Part shown: piece by piece, positions 24,117 to 35,786 of the stretch | How positions within the stretch are numbered: position 1 is the stretch's first letter | How the letters are laid out: every line of letters starts with the position of its first letter | From: Undaria pinnatifida | Taxonomy: Eukaryota; Sar; Phaeophyceae; Laminariales; Alariaceae | DNA length: 64,000 nt | Assembly (NCBI GenBank): GCA_012845835.1 | Contig: JABAKD010000029.1 | Location: forward strand, 8,849,194 to 8,913,193 | Reading direction: 5' to 3' | Translations under genes and position numbers: made by a program | Notes under the pieces: model-generated | What the model was told of the DNA's origin: nothing | Databases searched by the model: none | Seen by the model: only the letters and a program-made list of their open reading frames with translations

Positions 24117-25814
24117 TCAACGCCTCGCTCCCGCAGGGTGCCCAAACTGTGTCCTCACGACCAGCCGCTGTCCAATAGCCAGCGTCCCTCCTCCCCAGTC
24201 AACGTGGCCGTCACCGCCGACGCCGCCGCCGCCCCACCCATCTCCACCTCCACCGGCACTAGCACCAGCACCACCGACACCAGCACCACCCCCACCCCCC
24301 CTAGCACCGGTACCAGCTACAACGACAGGACCAGCACCGCCACCACCAACACCCTCTCTTCCACGACCGCCACCCCCACCGCCTGCCCCACCACCCCGGC
24401 CACCACCACCACCACCGCAGCCACCTCCAGCAGCACCACGTCTGAAGCGGGTCTTCCACCACGAAGACTCTCCCCCAAAGGAGTACGAAGTCGCAGCGGG
24501 GGCGAGCTCCGCACCGCCCCCAGCACCGCCAACAACGGGGGGGCGGGGTCTGGGCGGTGCAATGATACCAGGGGGAGGGCGTACACTATACCCAGCACCG
24601 TCAACCAGAGGGACTACACCGAGTCCGGGCGGGGCATTGCCACCCCCAATGCTGCCGCGCGCGCCGCTGTCCGACTGCCCCTCCTCCGTCTTATTTTTCT
24701 CCGCGTTGAGATCGTCGCCCTGCGGTTGTCCCCACTTTTCCCACCCCGGGCTCTCCCTACCGGTGGCAAATCCAATTGTGTGTGGTGCCTCCTTCTTCTC
24801 CTCCGCTTTATTTTCCTCCTCGCTGTGATTGCCGCCCTCCGGTTTCCCCCACCTTTTCCACCCCGGGCTTTCATTAGCGGCGGCAAATCCATCCGTGTGG
24901 AGCGCGTCCCCCTCCTTCGTTTCCTCTGCGTTGGGCTCGTTGGGAATGTTGAGGTCGATCAAGTTGGTAGAAATTCTCAGGTTGATCGTGTGCTTGCCGC
25001 TGTTGTTTCCACTGAGGGTACCGTTGAAGGTGCTCCCATCTTTCGTCTCCTCCGCGTTGTGATCGCCGACAGTGTTAACGTTGAACGTGTGGCTGTTCGT
25101 GTCACCACTGAGGGTGTGGTTTAGGTTGCTCTTCTTCTCCTCCCCTGCGTTGTTGTTATAGTCGAAAGTTATTAGGTCGGAAACATGGTCGCCATTGTTA
25201 TGGGCTACGGGAACGTCGTTGACGTTGCTTTCCTTTTTCTCTTCCGCGTTGTGGTCTTCGACTCTGTTAACGTAGAAAGTGCGATTTCCGTCGTAGGTGG
25301 TGCTAAGGACATTGCCGATGCTCCTTTCCCCCTTCGTCTCTTCCGCACTGCCATCGGCGAAAGATATCAGGTCGGGGACATCGTTGCCGTTGTTGTTGGC
25401 GCCGAGGACTGCGTTGATGTTGCTTTCCTTTTTCTCCTCCCCTCCCGCCATGTAATCGTCGACATTGTTAACGTTAAAGTTGTGACTACCGTTGTAGGTG
25501 GTGCGCAGGTCGTTCCTCATGCCATCGTGAGAGCCGTGGTTGTGGTTCACAGGCGCAGCAGTAGCGTTGGTGTTAGTGTTGTTGTAGTAGTAGGCGTTGA
25601 CGCCCATGTTCGTGTTAGCATTGTCGTTGGTATTGGTGGTGGCGAAGTCATCACTAGCGTTGTCCACCGCCGCATCCAGCGCGCGGCGCACCTCACCGTA
25701 GCGGCCTGCAAGCTGCCTCCAGCCGGGGTTGGACTCGAATACCGCCTCAGATACCCCTTTGGAAATGCACACGCAGCAGCAACAGCGGCGAAGAGAACGC
25801 ACGCGCGTATACAA
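24117..25814 (-). CDS. low-complexity protein, Asn repeats then Gly-rich
   Basis: This is an open frame of 565 codons on minus, ending in a stop at 24117. The true start is unclear. The first 20 residues may be intron, because CCAAAG lies just before GVSEAV and could be an acceptor. Residues 60-295 hold loose tandem units with NxTFxVNxVxD, EEKKESN and DLI(S/T)F elements. Two ESPGW(K/E)(R/K)WG units follow at about 315-370. Residues 385-545 are Gly-rich. The degenerate repeat units keep amino-acid patterns, which favours real coding. I do not recognise the protein. DLISF/DLITF could be short linear motifs, but that is speculative. An antisense ORF of 341 codons over 24099-25124 is probably a shadow. 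Confidence 0.6.
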   Translation of the reverse strand: MYTRVRSLRRCCCCVCISKGVSEAVFESNPGWRQLAGRYGEVRRALDAAVDNASDDFATTNTNDNANTNMGVNAYYYNNTNTNATAAPVNHNHGSHDGMRNDLRTTYNGSHNFNVNNVDDYMAGGEEKKESNINAVLGANNNGNDVPDLISFADGSAEETKGERSIGNVLSTTYDGNRTFYVNRVEDHNAEEKKESNVNDVPVAHNNGDHVSDLITFDYNNNAGEEKKSNLNHTLSGDTNSHTFNVNTVGDHNAEETKDGSTFNGTLSGNNSGKHTINLRISTNLIDLNIPNEPNAEETKEGDALHTDGFAAANESPGWKRWGKPEGGNHSEEENKAEEKKEAPHTIGFATGRESPGWEKWGQPQGDDLNAEKNKTEEGQSDSGARGSIGGGNAPPGLGVVPLVDGAGYSVRPPPGIIAPPRPRPPVVGGAGGGAELAPAATSYSFGGESSWWKTRFRRGAAGGGCGGGGGGRGGGAGGGGGGRGREGVGGGGAGPVVVAGTGARGGGGGAGVGGAGASAGGGGDGWGGGGVGGDGHVDWGGGTLAIGQRLVVRTQFGHPAGARR

Positions 25815-25969
25815 AGGGCGCGATACGAAGGGAGAAAACAGGAGGTTAGAACTATACCTGGTACGGTAGAGATCCCGCTGGAAGGCGGACTGAGCAGTGC
25901 CTATTGCCAGAATAGTACCGGTAAAATCGCTTGACAGGACTGGAACCCGCTATACATAGACTACGACGT

Positions 25970-26262
25970 ACGGTAGGGGGGGGTACCTCTTTTTTCCCTC
26001 TTTTTTCGTTACGGGTTTGAGCCACTGGCCCGAGCGAATCGGAATCCTACCGGAGAAAAACAACGTTTTAGGCTATTAGTTTGCGCAGCGTAGTTGACCG
26101 TTTCAGATGGCGGTTTCATACCGTTGAAAAAAACGGCACAAAACCTCATTAGACTACAAAGAAACAGGGGGGTCACTCGCGCGAGCGACCCTAGGCCTTT
26201 GCTGAAACAGGGCCAAAAAGTGACCTCCGTACCGCAGCCGTGGCCTATACTAGTACCAGTGT
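25970..26262 (+). mobile_element. MITE B copy
   Basis: It begins ACGACGTACGGTAGGGGG with GGGTACC, then GGGTTTGAGCCACTGGC. The internal palindrome GTCACTCGCGCGAGCGACC lies at about 26171-26189. It ends CCGTACCGCAGCCGTGGCC. No ORF is present. Confidence 0.7.
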
Positions 26263-26339
26263 CGGTGCTGTACCTGGTAGTGCCGGTGTCCGGTATGCTG
26301 ACACTGTTGCTGGCTGGAACATACCGGAGGCCAATGTTG

Positions 26340-26612
26340 CTTTAGAGGGGGGTGGGTCCCTTTTTAAAGGCCTTTTTTTGCAGTGGCAGGGGGTCACTTG
26401 CGCGAGTGACCCCCTGTTCCTTGCGGTCATAGGCTTTCATGCTGTTTCCATTTTACGAGACTAGAATCCCCAATGGCATGTTTATCCACGCTGGGCCAAG
26501 AAAATCGCCTCAAGTATTTTTTTGTCAGTGCGGTACAGAGTCACTCGTGCGGTTGGCTCACACCCGGTAGTGAAGAACGGGGTACCCCCCCTACCCTTAG
26601 CCTTGAACCGGA
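26340..26612 (-). mobile_element. MITE B copy, inverted relative to neighbour
   Basis: GGGGTCACTTGCGCGAGTGA lies at 26393-26412. The reversed GGCTCACACCCGGTAGTGAA block and GGTACCCCCCCTACCCTTAG end follow near 26560-26605. It sits about 80 bp from the previous B copy, in opposite orientation. Confidence 0.7.
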
Positions 26613-26689
26613 ACTATGTGGAGATCACCACTGCTGTCACTGAAGTCTAGTAACCCCTTGGGGACTTTCTAGCGAAGGAAGGGAAATAA

Positions 26690-27440
<751 letters not shown>

Positions 27441-27442
27441 TC

Positions 27443-27458
27443 TGGCGTCGATTCGAAA
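27443..27458 (+). promoter_or_regulatory. primer-binding site
   Basis: TGGCGTCGATTCGAAA starts two bases after the LTR. It would pair with a tRNA 3' end carrying G at position 73 before CCA. The tRNA identity is not determined. Confidence 0.6.
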
Positions 27459-28897
27459 GGCTTGTTAACTTGCAGCAACTTCGCCGTGAGTCTTTCTTGT
27501 TTTCTCGTAAAACAGGCTCGTTCATTTTGTTTTTCTTCACATCGTACGAAGAAAACACGAAATGTAAGAATATAGACACGAGTTATCGTTCGTGGACTAC
27601 TGTGATACCGCTCTCATCGTTGCGATCAGCGAAGGACGCTTCTCACCACTCTCATCGTTTACAAGCGAAGGACGCTCTCCAATCGCGGTGGGCTGGTCCT
27701 GTTTCTTCTCTGGTATGGTTTGCTCAAGCCGCGTCGGTAAGCGTATCCTCGGGGGGCGAGCCTATACCTATAATCCCGCAGGGTGTCTGCCGTTTTATGG
27801 GCCATTGAAACAATTAGATATATATCTTTTTTTTTCTGTCGACCATAAACGATTTCCGTTTTGTCGAGCCTAGGTGTATGAGCCAGCATCGTGTGGGCAC
27901 CCACCTAGAACGCTTACGTTACGTAGTTCAAGCGCTGGATCGTTGCACAACCCTCGACAAAACTAATCGTTCAAAGTTCATCCATCGATAGCGCTCGGAG
28001 CGTATCCAGAGCACCATTGATTTGGCGGACTCGTGAAACTTCTGCTTGTTGTGAGTCGTGGGATGTTCGTATCGCCCCGCCCATCGTATCACAAGTTAAA
28101 ACAATCGTGAAACTTCTGCTGCTGTGAGTCGTGGGATGTTCGTGTCGTCCCGCCCATCGTATCACAGTCAAAGGAACACAAACGTATAGCATAACATCAT
28201 GCGAGTTGGACTTCTCCCAATCGTTTTGTGCGTACGATTGCCAAGCAGCGGCAGCCCCGTGGTTGTATTCGTTACCGTGAGTACTACCACTGCCGTCGCA
28301 CTTTCCCACCCATCGTACCGGGACAGAGCACTGGTAATGGCATTTTTCTTTCTGCAGACTTGAGTGGGGCGTTTGGATTCTTGTATCGTACCAAGTATCC
28401 CCACCAAGCAAAGAGCAGAGTGTTTTCTTACGTTTAAAAAAAAAAAAATCCGATATCCGTTGCCAAAACAGCAGTATGGCAGTCAGCGGCGGCGACCAAA
28501 CTACGTTGAGACCAGCCGCGTTATAGTTTGAAGATGGCAAACGTGTACCCCGTCGGCATCAAACTCTCTGTTGCCATACAACAACATGATGTTGGAGCCG
28601 CATGCCGTTGTCGGCACCGTTACTGCATCGTTGTCATGTACTCATCATCATGCGGACTCGTGTACTCGTGTACTCGTACAGGCATACGTACCCTGATTCC
28701 GTTTCGTCTTTATTTTTCTTTTGTATAAAAATAATTGCGCCGCTTGCATGCCAGAAAGAGAGTACCGTCAGCAGTGGAGTATCGTATCGTAGCTCAATAC
28801 AGCAATCCGTGTCTGCTGTGACTTTGTTTGTTGCGGGTGATTGTAGGAGGGTACCGGATTGTAGTTTGTCAGAACAGCACCCCGTGCGTGCTGAGAA
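27459..28897 (+). other. retrotransposon leader without visible gag
   Basis: No ORF here has the length or the CCHC zinc knuckle expected of Gag. A unit of about 70 bp (CGTGAAACTTCTGCT through CCCGCCCATCGTATCACA) is repeated in tandem at about 28030-28168. Gag may be lost, highly diverged or supplied in trans. Confidence 0.6.
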
Positions 28898-31147
28898 TTG
28901 TCTGATGAGTGTAATACGATTACCGATAGTAGCTCTCCTTCTGAACCTCGTTGTGGTCAGAAGAGGGACACCGCTAGCAGTGCTGCTGTTCCAGTAGGTG
29001 CAAGATCGAAACGCCGTGCGGTCGATTGTAATACAGCAGTAAATAGCGGATGCCCTGACAATACCAATAATAAAAATAATTCGTGGTTCAGCTCTTCGCT
29101 GTCTCGAAAGAAACCATCTGCTACTCTCTCTTTTTCCTCTCGGCGGATACGTATCCCCGGGATAGTTAATGGTCTTGCTGTGTCTGACCTGACTGTTGAT
29201 TCTGCAAGCGACATTACATGTGTTTCGCTGTTATTTTTGAAGCAACATCCAACCTTGTGTAAAGCCCGGGTTGAAACCGTCCCACCATCGTGTATGTCTC
29301 TGAGTGCAGCGAATGGCTCGTCGCTCGAGATCTTGGGATTTATTAAGTTGTCTCTCACCCTGGGTGATATCATACGTCGTATTGATGCACTCGTTATCCC
29401 ATCGTTAGGGCCTGACCAGATATTGCTTGATAATGATGTCATGTCTCGTTTTGGGGCTATACTCGATTGGAAAAATCAGCGTTTGACTTTCTCGTCTAGT
29501 ACTGTCACTATTCCAGCTACCCATAGGTCCCCTGATGCTCGTGCCCAGGTGACCTCATCCACTGTATTGCGCTCCGTAGCCGCAGTGCACAAAGATGCTG
29601 AGGTACACGCTGTAAAATTGTGCAATCGTATTGATTTACGCCCCCGTCACAGTGCCGTGATCACTGCTTTTACAGACATCAAACCACTTCAAGATACGGA
29701 AGTTATTATTGAGCCGCGCATACTCTCGGAAAATGAGATGTCTTGCGACAATCGTCCGGTCGAATTTGAGCGAGTTATCGTAGCTCGCACCCTCACCACG
29801 TGGCTAGCAGCAGATGGATCAGTTGCCGTTCAAATAGCTAATCCATCGTCCGAGTCTCTTGCCCTCCACGCAGGATTAGAGATTGGGAAATTGTCGAGTG
29901 TTGCCGTCGTGTCTCCTGCTCAGCTGCATGTGCATGCTGTAGCAGCAACACCTAATACTCCGACCGAAATTGCAGCAGCACGTGCTGAAATTATTGCGCC
30001 ACTATCCAGAGCATTTGTAGACTCTACTTTCACCGTTGAACAGCAGTCAGCAATCCTGGATTTATGTGCAAAATACCGTCCTGTCTTATCGTTATCACGA
30101 GCGGAGTTGGGTAAGTGCAATACTGCCGAAGCAACGTTTCCCCTTCCCGCTCATACCAAACCTGTGAGCCGTCGTCCGTATAGAGCTAATCCGCGCACTG
30201 AAGCTGTTATCAACAAGTGTGTTCAGGACATGCTCAACGATGATATAATAGAGGAGCGCTCTAGCCCATGGGGATCTCCCGTCACCATCGTGGCTCGCAA
30301 GGATGGTCAACCTCGTTTCTGTGTTGATTATAGAAGTACAATCAACAAACACCTTATCCGCAAGACCTGGCCGATGGCTAATCTCGAGGATAACATTGAC
30401 ATGGTCGGAGGCGCCAAATTTATCAGTGTCGCTGACGTCCAAAGCGCTTATTGGCAGATTCCCGTTCACCCTGATCATGTCGAGACCACAGCATTTGTCA
30501 CTAATTCTGGCAAGTACTGTTATAAACGTATGCCGTTTGGTGTTTGTAATGCCCCGTGGCTTTTCACAGAAATGGCTCATAAAACGTTGGGCCATATTCC
30601 CGAGTTGCTTATTTATATGGATGATCTCTGCGTTTTGTCCACAACCTGGGAAAATCATTTGAAATCGTTAGAAAGCATGTTTGCAGCGTTGCAAGCAGCT
30701 GGTCTCACCCTGAAGCCGTCTAAACTAGCGTTTGGTCCTAAATCGGTTGCATATTTAGGCCATGTTATTTCTGCTGAAGGGGTGGCAGTTGGGAAAGATC
30801 GTATCAAAGCTATTCAAGAGCTACCTACTCCCACCTGCATCAAAGATCTTCGTTCCGTTTTAGGGGTGATGAATTTTGTGCGTCGTTTTGTGCCGAATTT
30901 CGCCGAAGCAACCGCACCACTCGTCGATCTCACCCGTGAAGACTTTGCAACTAGATCACGCTTTAAGAAAACCTGGGGGAAAACGCAAGATACCGCGTTC
31001 GCTCACATCAAACGTTTACTGGTGTCAGCCCCAGTCTTGAAATTCCCTGATTATGAGCGTGAATTTATTGTGCATGTAGATGCCAGTGAGATAGGAGTTG
31101 GCGCTTTTCTTGCTCAGCCGTCGAAAAAAAGACGACTCGAAGTCTGA
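28898..31147 (+). CDS. pol: pol, first part: protease, RT, RNase H start
   Basis: This is a 749-codon frame opening with TTG, so the true start is uncertain. It lacks the upstream Gag that would normally be fused or shifted into. An aspartic protease motif VDSAS (Ala where Gly is usual) lies near residues 100-104. The RT domain runs about 420-650, with FCVDYR, MPFGVCNAP and the catalytic YMDD at residues 573-576 (30614-30625). RNase H begins near 725 with HVDASEIGVG. The frame then runs into AAAAAAA at 31124-31130. Seven more residues out of the domain frame precede the stop. RNase H continues in the next frame (31098-33266). Product role: maturation of the polyprotein and cDNA synthesis. Confidence 0.92.
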   Translation: MSDECNTITDSSSPSEPRCGQKRDTASSAAVPVGARSKRRAVDCNTAVNSGCPDNTNNKNNSWFSSSLSRKKPSATLSFSSRRIRIPGIVNGLAVSDLTVDSASDITCVSLLFLKQHPTLCKARVETVPPSCMSLSAANGSSLEILGFIKLSLTLGDIIRRIDALVIPSLGPDQILLDNDVMSRFGAILDWKNQRLTFSSSTVTIPATHRSPDARAQVTSSTVLRSVAAVHKDAEVHAVKLCNRIDLRPRHSAVITAFTDIKPLQDTEVIIEPRILSENEMSCDNRPVEFERVIVARTLTTWLAADGSVAVQIANPSSESLALHAGLEIGKLSSVAVVSPAQLHVHAVAATPNTPTEIAAARAEIIAPLSRAFVDSTFTVEQQSAILDLCAKYRPVLSLSRAELGKCNTAEATFPLPAHTKPVSRRPYRANPRTEAVINKCVQDMLNDDIIEERSSPWGSPVTIVARKDGQPRFCVDYRSTINKHLIRKTWPMANLEDNIDMVGGAKFISVADVQSAYWQIPVHPDHVETTAFVTNSGKYCYKRMPFGVCNAPWLFTEMAHKTLGHIPELLIYMDDLCVLSTTWENHLKSLESMFAALQAAGLTLKPSKLAFGPKSVAYLGHVISAEGVAVGKDRIKAIQELPTPTCIKDLRSVLGVMNFVRRFVPNFAEATAPLVDLTREDFATRSRFKKTWGKTQDTAFAHIKRLLVSAPVLKFPDYEREFIVHVDASEIGVGAFLAQPSKKRRLEV

Positions 31148-33266
31148 TCTTGACATTATCGCGTATTTTAGTCAACGATTCAAACATGGGCAACGCCATT
31201 ACTCTGCGTCAATGAAAGAGTGTTGTGGAGTCGTACTTACACTCGCTCACTGGAGACCGTATTTATTTGGGAAACATTTTACGGTGATCACTGATCATCA
31301 AGCATTGAACCACTTATACTACATGCAGGATACGTCCAATATGCTTACTCGTTGGGCTATTGCGTTGCAAAACTTTGATTTCACCGTTAAACACGTCGCG
31401 GGAAAATTAAATGTAGTACCCGACGCGCTGTCTCGATTGTTTGGTGAAGTGGAAGAAGAACCGTTACCGCAAGAACCAGCCCTTGCGTCTATCTGTCGAA
31501 ACGTTCCGAGCGATAGACCGTATCGTGCACCTGGGCCTCGCGACTTCCAAGTATCTTCACAAAACCTCGAAGACGTAGACCTTGTACAGAATGATAGCGA
31601 ATTGTTTGCTAGTGCAGTGTCTCTGTTTCCGTTGCTTGACCCAGAAAAATTACTGGAAGAACAACGTGCTGAGTTCGGTCCGTATATCGAATACGTAAAA
31701 GCACCTGTTACCGTACCCGTCCCAGATGGTGAAACCAAAAACAGCATGAGTCATTATTTTCTGAACGAAGAAATATTATTCCGGTCGTATTTGCCGGGTT
31801 ATCTGCGCAAACGCAGTTCGTTCCGTGACCAACTCGTCGTGCCCACCGCTTTACGGAAATTAATCGTCCACTCGTGTCATGACCTACCGGCGTCTGGAGG
31901 TCATCTAGCTTTTAAAGCTACGTTCGATAAAATCCGAGATCGTTATTGGTGGCCTACTATGTCGAAAGACGTAGCAAAGCACATTAAATGCTGTTCATCA
32001 TGCCAACACCGTAAGACGTCACACCGTCCTCCGAAATTACCTGTTGGTCATCGTCCTGTTTCCCGTCCGTTTCAATGTGTGGCTATCGATTTAGTAGAGT
32101 ACAAATCGTCGTCGAATAACTCGAAGTATGTAATGTCCGTGATAGACCACTTGACTCGTTTTCTCGTTCTAGTTGCGATTAGTGACAAGACAGCGGCCAC
32201 AATCGCTCGCGTTCTTGTAGAACGTGTTTTCTCCGTTTTCTCAGCTCCTGAAACCTTACACAGTGACCTCGGGTGTGAGTTCGAAAACGAGCTTGTTAAA
32301 GAATTGCAATCCGTATTTGGGTTCAAAAAGACGCGCACGTCAGCGTATCGTCCACAAGGCAATTCAGTGTTAGAGCGTGTGCATAGTACAATGCATAATA
32401 TGTTGGCGATGTACGTAAACGTCAAATACGACAATTGGGCAGAATTGTTACCGTTTATTCAGCTTGCCCATAATACCGCCTACAACAAGACGCTCGAGGA
32501 AACCCCTCATTTTTTAATGTTCGGCCGTAGAGCTTCGTTACCCGTTGACATTATTCTTGGCGTCCCGTGTACGTCTGGTTCTGGAACCCGACAGGATTAT
32601 TCCCGTCGCACCGTTGAAAATCTGCAACTCGCGTACGAAATTACCCGTCGCAATTTACAGGAGCGTGCCGACAAGCAGTCCGAATCTAATGAGAAATTGT
32701 CGATTCCGCAATATCAGCCCGGAGACCAAGTATTAGTACACCGTCCCTATACCGTTGCTGATGGACCTAACCCCAAACTAATTAGTCCCTGGCGTGGTCC
32801 CTATACTGTGCATTCACAGTTATCACCAGTAATTTACCGTGTTCCGAGAGATGGTGAACTTGCGGAAACATCTGTTCATTTAGGTCGTATTAAGGCATAC
32901 CATAATGACGCGTCTAGTTCCGTACCGGATTTTACCGCACTCGATGATTTGTTCCTAGGAACTACGTTACCGGTACCTGATCTAGACGGCTCTGTGCTTA
33001 CCGTGCACATCGGCCCGTATACTATTGAAGCTATCGAAGGTCACAAGCGTGGGCCTGGTAAAGCCTCACTGACGAATTTTCAGTATCATTTTCTCGTCAA
33101 AGATAAGCCGTCCAATTTAGGCATTTGGAGACACGTCAACGTTGTGCCTCAATGCCATGAGATGATCAGAGCGTATCGTTCAAGGATTCTAGCTGAAGAT
33201 CCACACGCTTTTGATCCTCCCAAAAGTACAAAGAGTAAACGAGACGTCGTTGCTCAGTCGTCCTGA
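31098..33266 (+). CDS. pol: pol, second part: RNase H end, integrase, chromodomain-like
   Basis: RNase H resumes after the A7 run (DIIAYFSQRF, DHQALNHLYY, PDALSRL near 105-112). Integrase follows. Its HHCC zinc motif lies at about 258-303 (HDLPASGGH and CCSSCQHRK). The DD35E core has D near 329 (AIDLVEYK), D near 388 (HSDLGCEFEN) and E near 424 (SVLERVHS). I count 35 residues between the last two. A GPY/F-type WRGPYTV lies near 565. The tail at about 640-705 (YTIEAIEGHK, YHFLVKDK, IWRHVNV) resembles a chromodomain, known in chromoviruses to guide integration. The 50-bp overlap with the upstream frame means a +1 shift or one extra A. A mutation or sequencing error is likelier than programmed shifting. 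Confidence 0.92.
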   Translation: MALFLLSRRKKDDSKSDLDIIAYFSQRFKHGQRHYSASMKECCGVVLTLAHWRPYLFGKHFTVITDHQALNHLYYMQDTSNMLTRWAIALQNFDFTVKHVAGKLNVVPDALSRLFGEVEEEPLPQEPALASICRNVPSDRPYRAPGPRDFQVSSQNLEDVDLVQNDSELFASAVSLFPLLDPEKLLEEQRAEFGPYIEYVKAPVTVPVPDGETKNSMSHYFLNEEILFRSYLPGYLRKRSSFRDQLVVPTALRKLIVHSCHDLPASGGHLAFKATFDKIRDRYWWPTMSKDVAKHIKCCSSCQHRKTSHRPPKLPVGHRPVSRPFQCVAIDLVEYKSSSNNSKYVMSVIDHLTRFLVLVAISDKTAATIARVLVERVFSVFSAPETLHSDLGCEFENELVKELQSVFGFKKTRTSAYRPQGNSVLERVHSTMHNMLAMYVNVKYDNWAELLPFIQLAHNTAYNKTLEETPHFLMFGRRASLPVDIILGVPCTSGSGTRQDYSRRTVENLQLAYEITRRNLQERADKQSESNEKLSIPQYQPGDQVLVHRPYTVADGPNPKLISPWRGPYTVHSQLSPVIYRVPRDGELAETSVHLGRIKAYHNDASSSVPDFTALDDLFLGTTLPVPDLDGSVLTVHIGPYTIEAIEGHKRGPGKASLTNFQYHFLVKDKPSNLGIWRHVNVVPQCHEMIRAYRSRILAEDPHAFDPPKSTKSKRDVVAQSS

Positions 33267-34774
33267 TACAAGCCCCAGTACCACCCTCCGTCCTTCTGGG
33301 AGTCCTTAGTCATCAGTAACGTTGCACCACCCCCACTATTTTTGTTTCCCGGCCGGGTTTCGTTCGTCAATAGTGCGTCGTTGACACATGAGCCGCAACA
33401 CTCATGAGTCCTTTTTGTTTTTCGGTGGTTGCTTGGGCGTATTTTGTGGAGTAGTGCCCACGTATTGAGTCATGGTTGGATACTCGATTGCTGCTGCCCA
33501 ACAGCTGAGGTCCTGGTTTTATACCAATAGTGGATGTTTGTTTTCGTTTGTTTCTTCGTGTGGAAGTACCTCACGCGAAAAGATAGCCTTTTTCTCGTGA
33601 ATAAAGTGCTATAGATTTAGAGACGTACACGGTTCAGAGACACTACTACACATTGGGGTAGTAAGTGTTAGTGTGGGGGGCGTTCAACCAGTAGTTACGC
33701 AAGGGTGTGCATATACGAGCAGTATACACTCGGGCGTCATTGTTGGGTTAGTTGAGAAATTGTAGCTGTGTACAGTGTGCATATACTTGAAGTATACATT
33801 GGGCGCAGTGAGGTTAATCAATTAATGAACATCGTTTTTTTTTCTGTATGAGATATTGGAGGCTCCTGAGTGCATTCGTAATGCATTCTCCAGTGTCAGA
33901 ATCGTGTGTTGGATTGACTACAGAGTTACAGTTGAGCGCGTGAGCTGTATACTCCTAAGTAACAGAATCCACATATGGAATATTCCCCGGTCGTATCCCG
34001 TGTTACCGTGCGACCTGCACACAGTCAACCGTTAATTGACTGGCAGGAAGTCTCGTCGTTATGCAGATTTGTCTGTGTACTGATTACGTTTGTCAGCCAC
34101 TATCGTTTGCTGACCCGTGGTCATGATCTTGCCGTCCTATCGATTATGCCTTTTTCGATACTTGAGACATGCCACCTTATCGTTAACCATGCACCCGCAG
34201 TCCGTCATACTGCGCCGTCATCGTTACATCCACACTATCGTCAAGTCATGCAGACTTTTATCGTCTTGATCGATCAATCGTTACCGTGTTGCATATTCTG
34301 CATGCATTGTTTTCTGGCAAATCGTTGTTCAGCACATTTGTAAACTCATCATTAAGTGTGTATCAAGCCCTGCAGGCAACCGTCTCATACACACATCGTT
34401 TATGTTGAGGAATGTCCTGATTATTGCCAAAGGTACTACCGTCCGTTATAAAAGGTTGATTTTTATCGTCGAGTACGTCATTTCGGGACCGGATAACCGT
34501 TCTGGTGAAGAATGAAGGTACATACCACTGGTAGTTCATAGTGTGTGACTGACATCTTTAGTAAAATTCGATTATGCTCATACAAGCCCGTGGTTCTAAC
34601 TGCGCAGGGGATGACATGATTAGAAAATGAACAAGTGCAATACACACAGTGACTACCACAGTACAACACAATACTCTGATTTATTAGAGAACCTGAGAAC
34701 CTGTCTCCTCTTTAAATGTTCGAAAGCTGTGCTGGGTTCTCCAGTATGTAGCGTTCAAACATTGGGGGGCGATA
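33267..34774 (+). other. retrotransposon 3' region with polypurine tract
   Basis: About 1.5 kb with no recognised domain. A 122-codon ORF (33975-34343) has no recognisable motif. GTGCATATAC...AGTATACA occurs twice near 33707-33805. The G6 run at 34764-34769 just before the 3' LTR is the likely plus-strand primer. Confidence 0.6.
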
Positions 34775-35136
34775 TGGGTCACAGGTACACTTTCTACCGT
34801 TACGTAGACAGATCTTCTCGTGAAGATTTGTATGAACGGTAGCCGTTCCAGAGGTATTCAATATCGTGTCTTGTTGTACTAAAAGTGGTCGTGGAGTCTC
34901 CGTAGATTCTGATGACAGAGAGGCGGGTAATTACGTCTCCCGCTGACAAGTAATCTCTGTCGACTCTCTGTTTTGCCTGCGAAGCACCTTTCGTTGCCTC
35001 AAGGCACTTCTATCGTTACCGTCGCTTGGTTCGCCGTCGAACCTTGCTCCAACCTGGCGTGTCCTTCACGCTACGAAGAACAAGAAGAGAAGTGGTTGCA
35101 AGTTGCGAGTCGAACCTGGGATACCCCAATCCCTCA
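34775..35136 (+). repeat. 3' LTR
   Basis: It is 362 bp long, starts TGGGTCACAGG and ends CAATCCCTCA. I see no difference from the 5' LTR. It is followed directly by TTATTA of the resumed microsatellite. Confidence 0.96.

Positions 35137-35786
<650 letters not shown>

Noticed and set aside
24099-25124. 341-codon plus ORF opposite the Asn/Gly-rich ORF
   Set aside because: The minus frame is longer and carries repeated amino-acid motifs. The plus frame is compositional.
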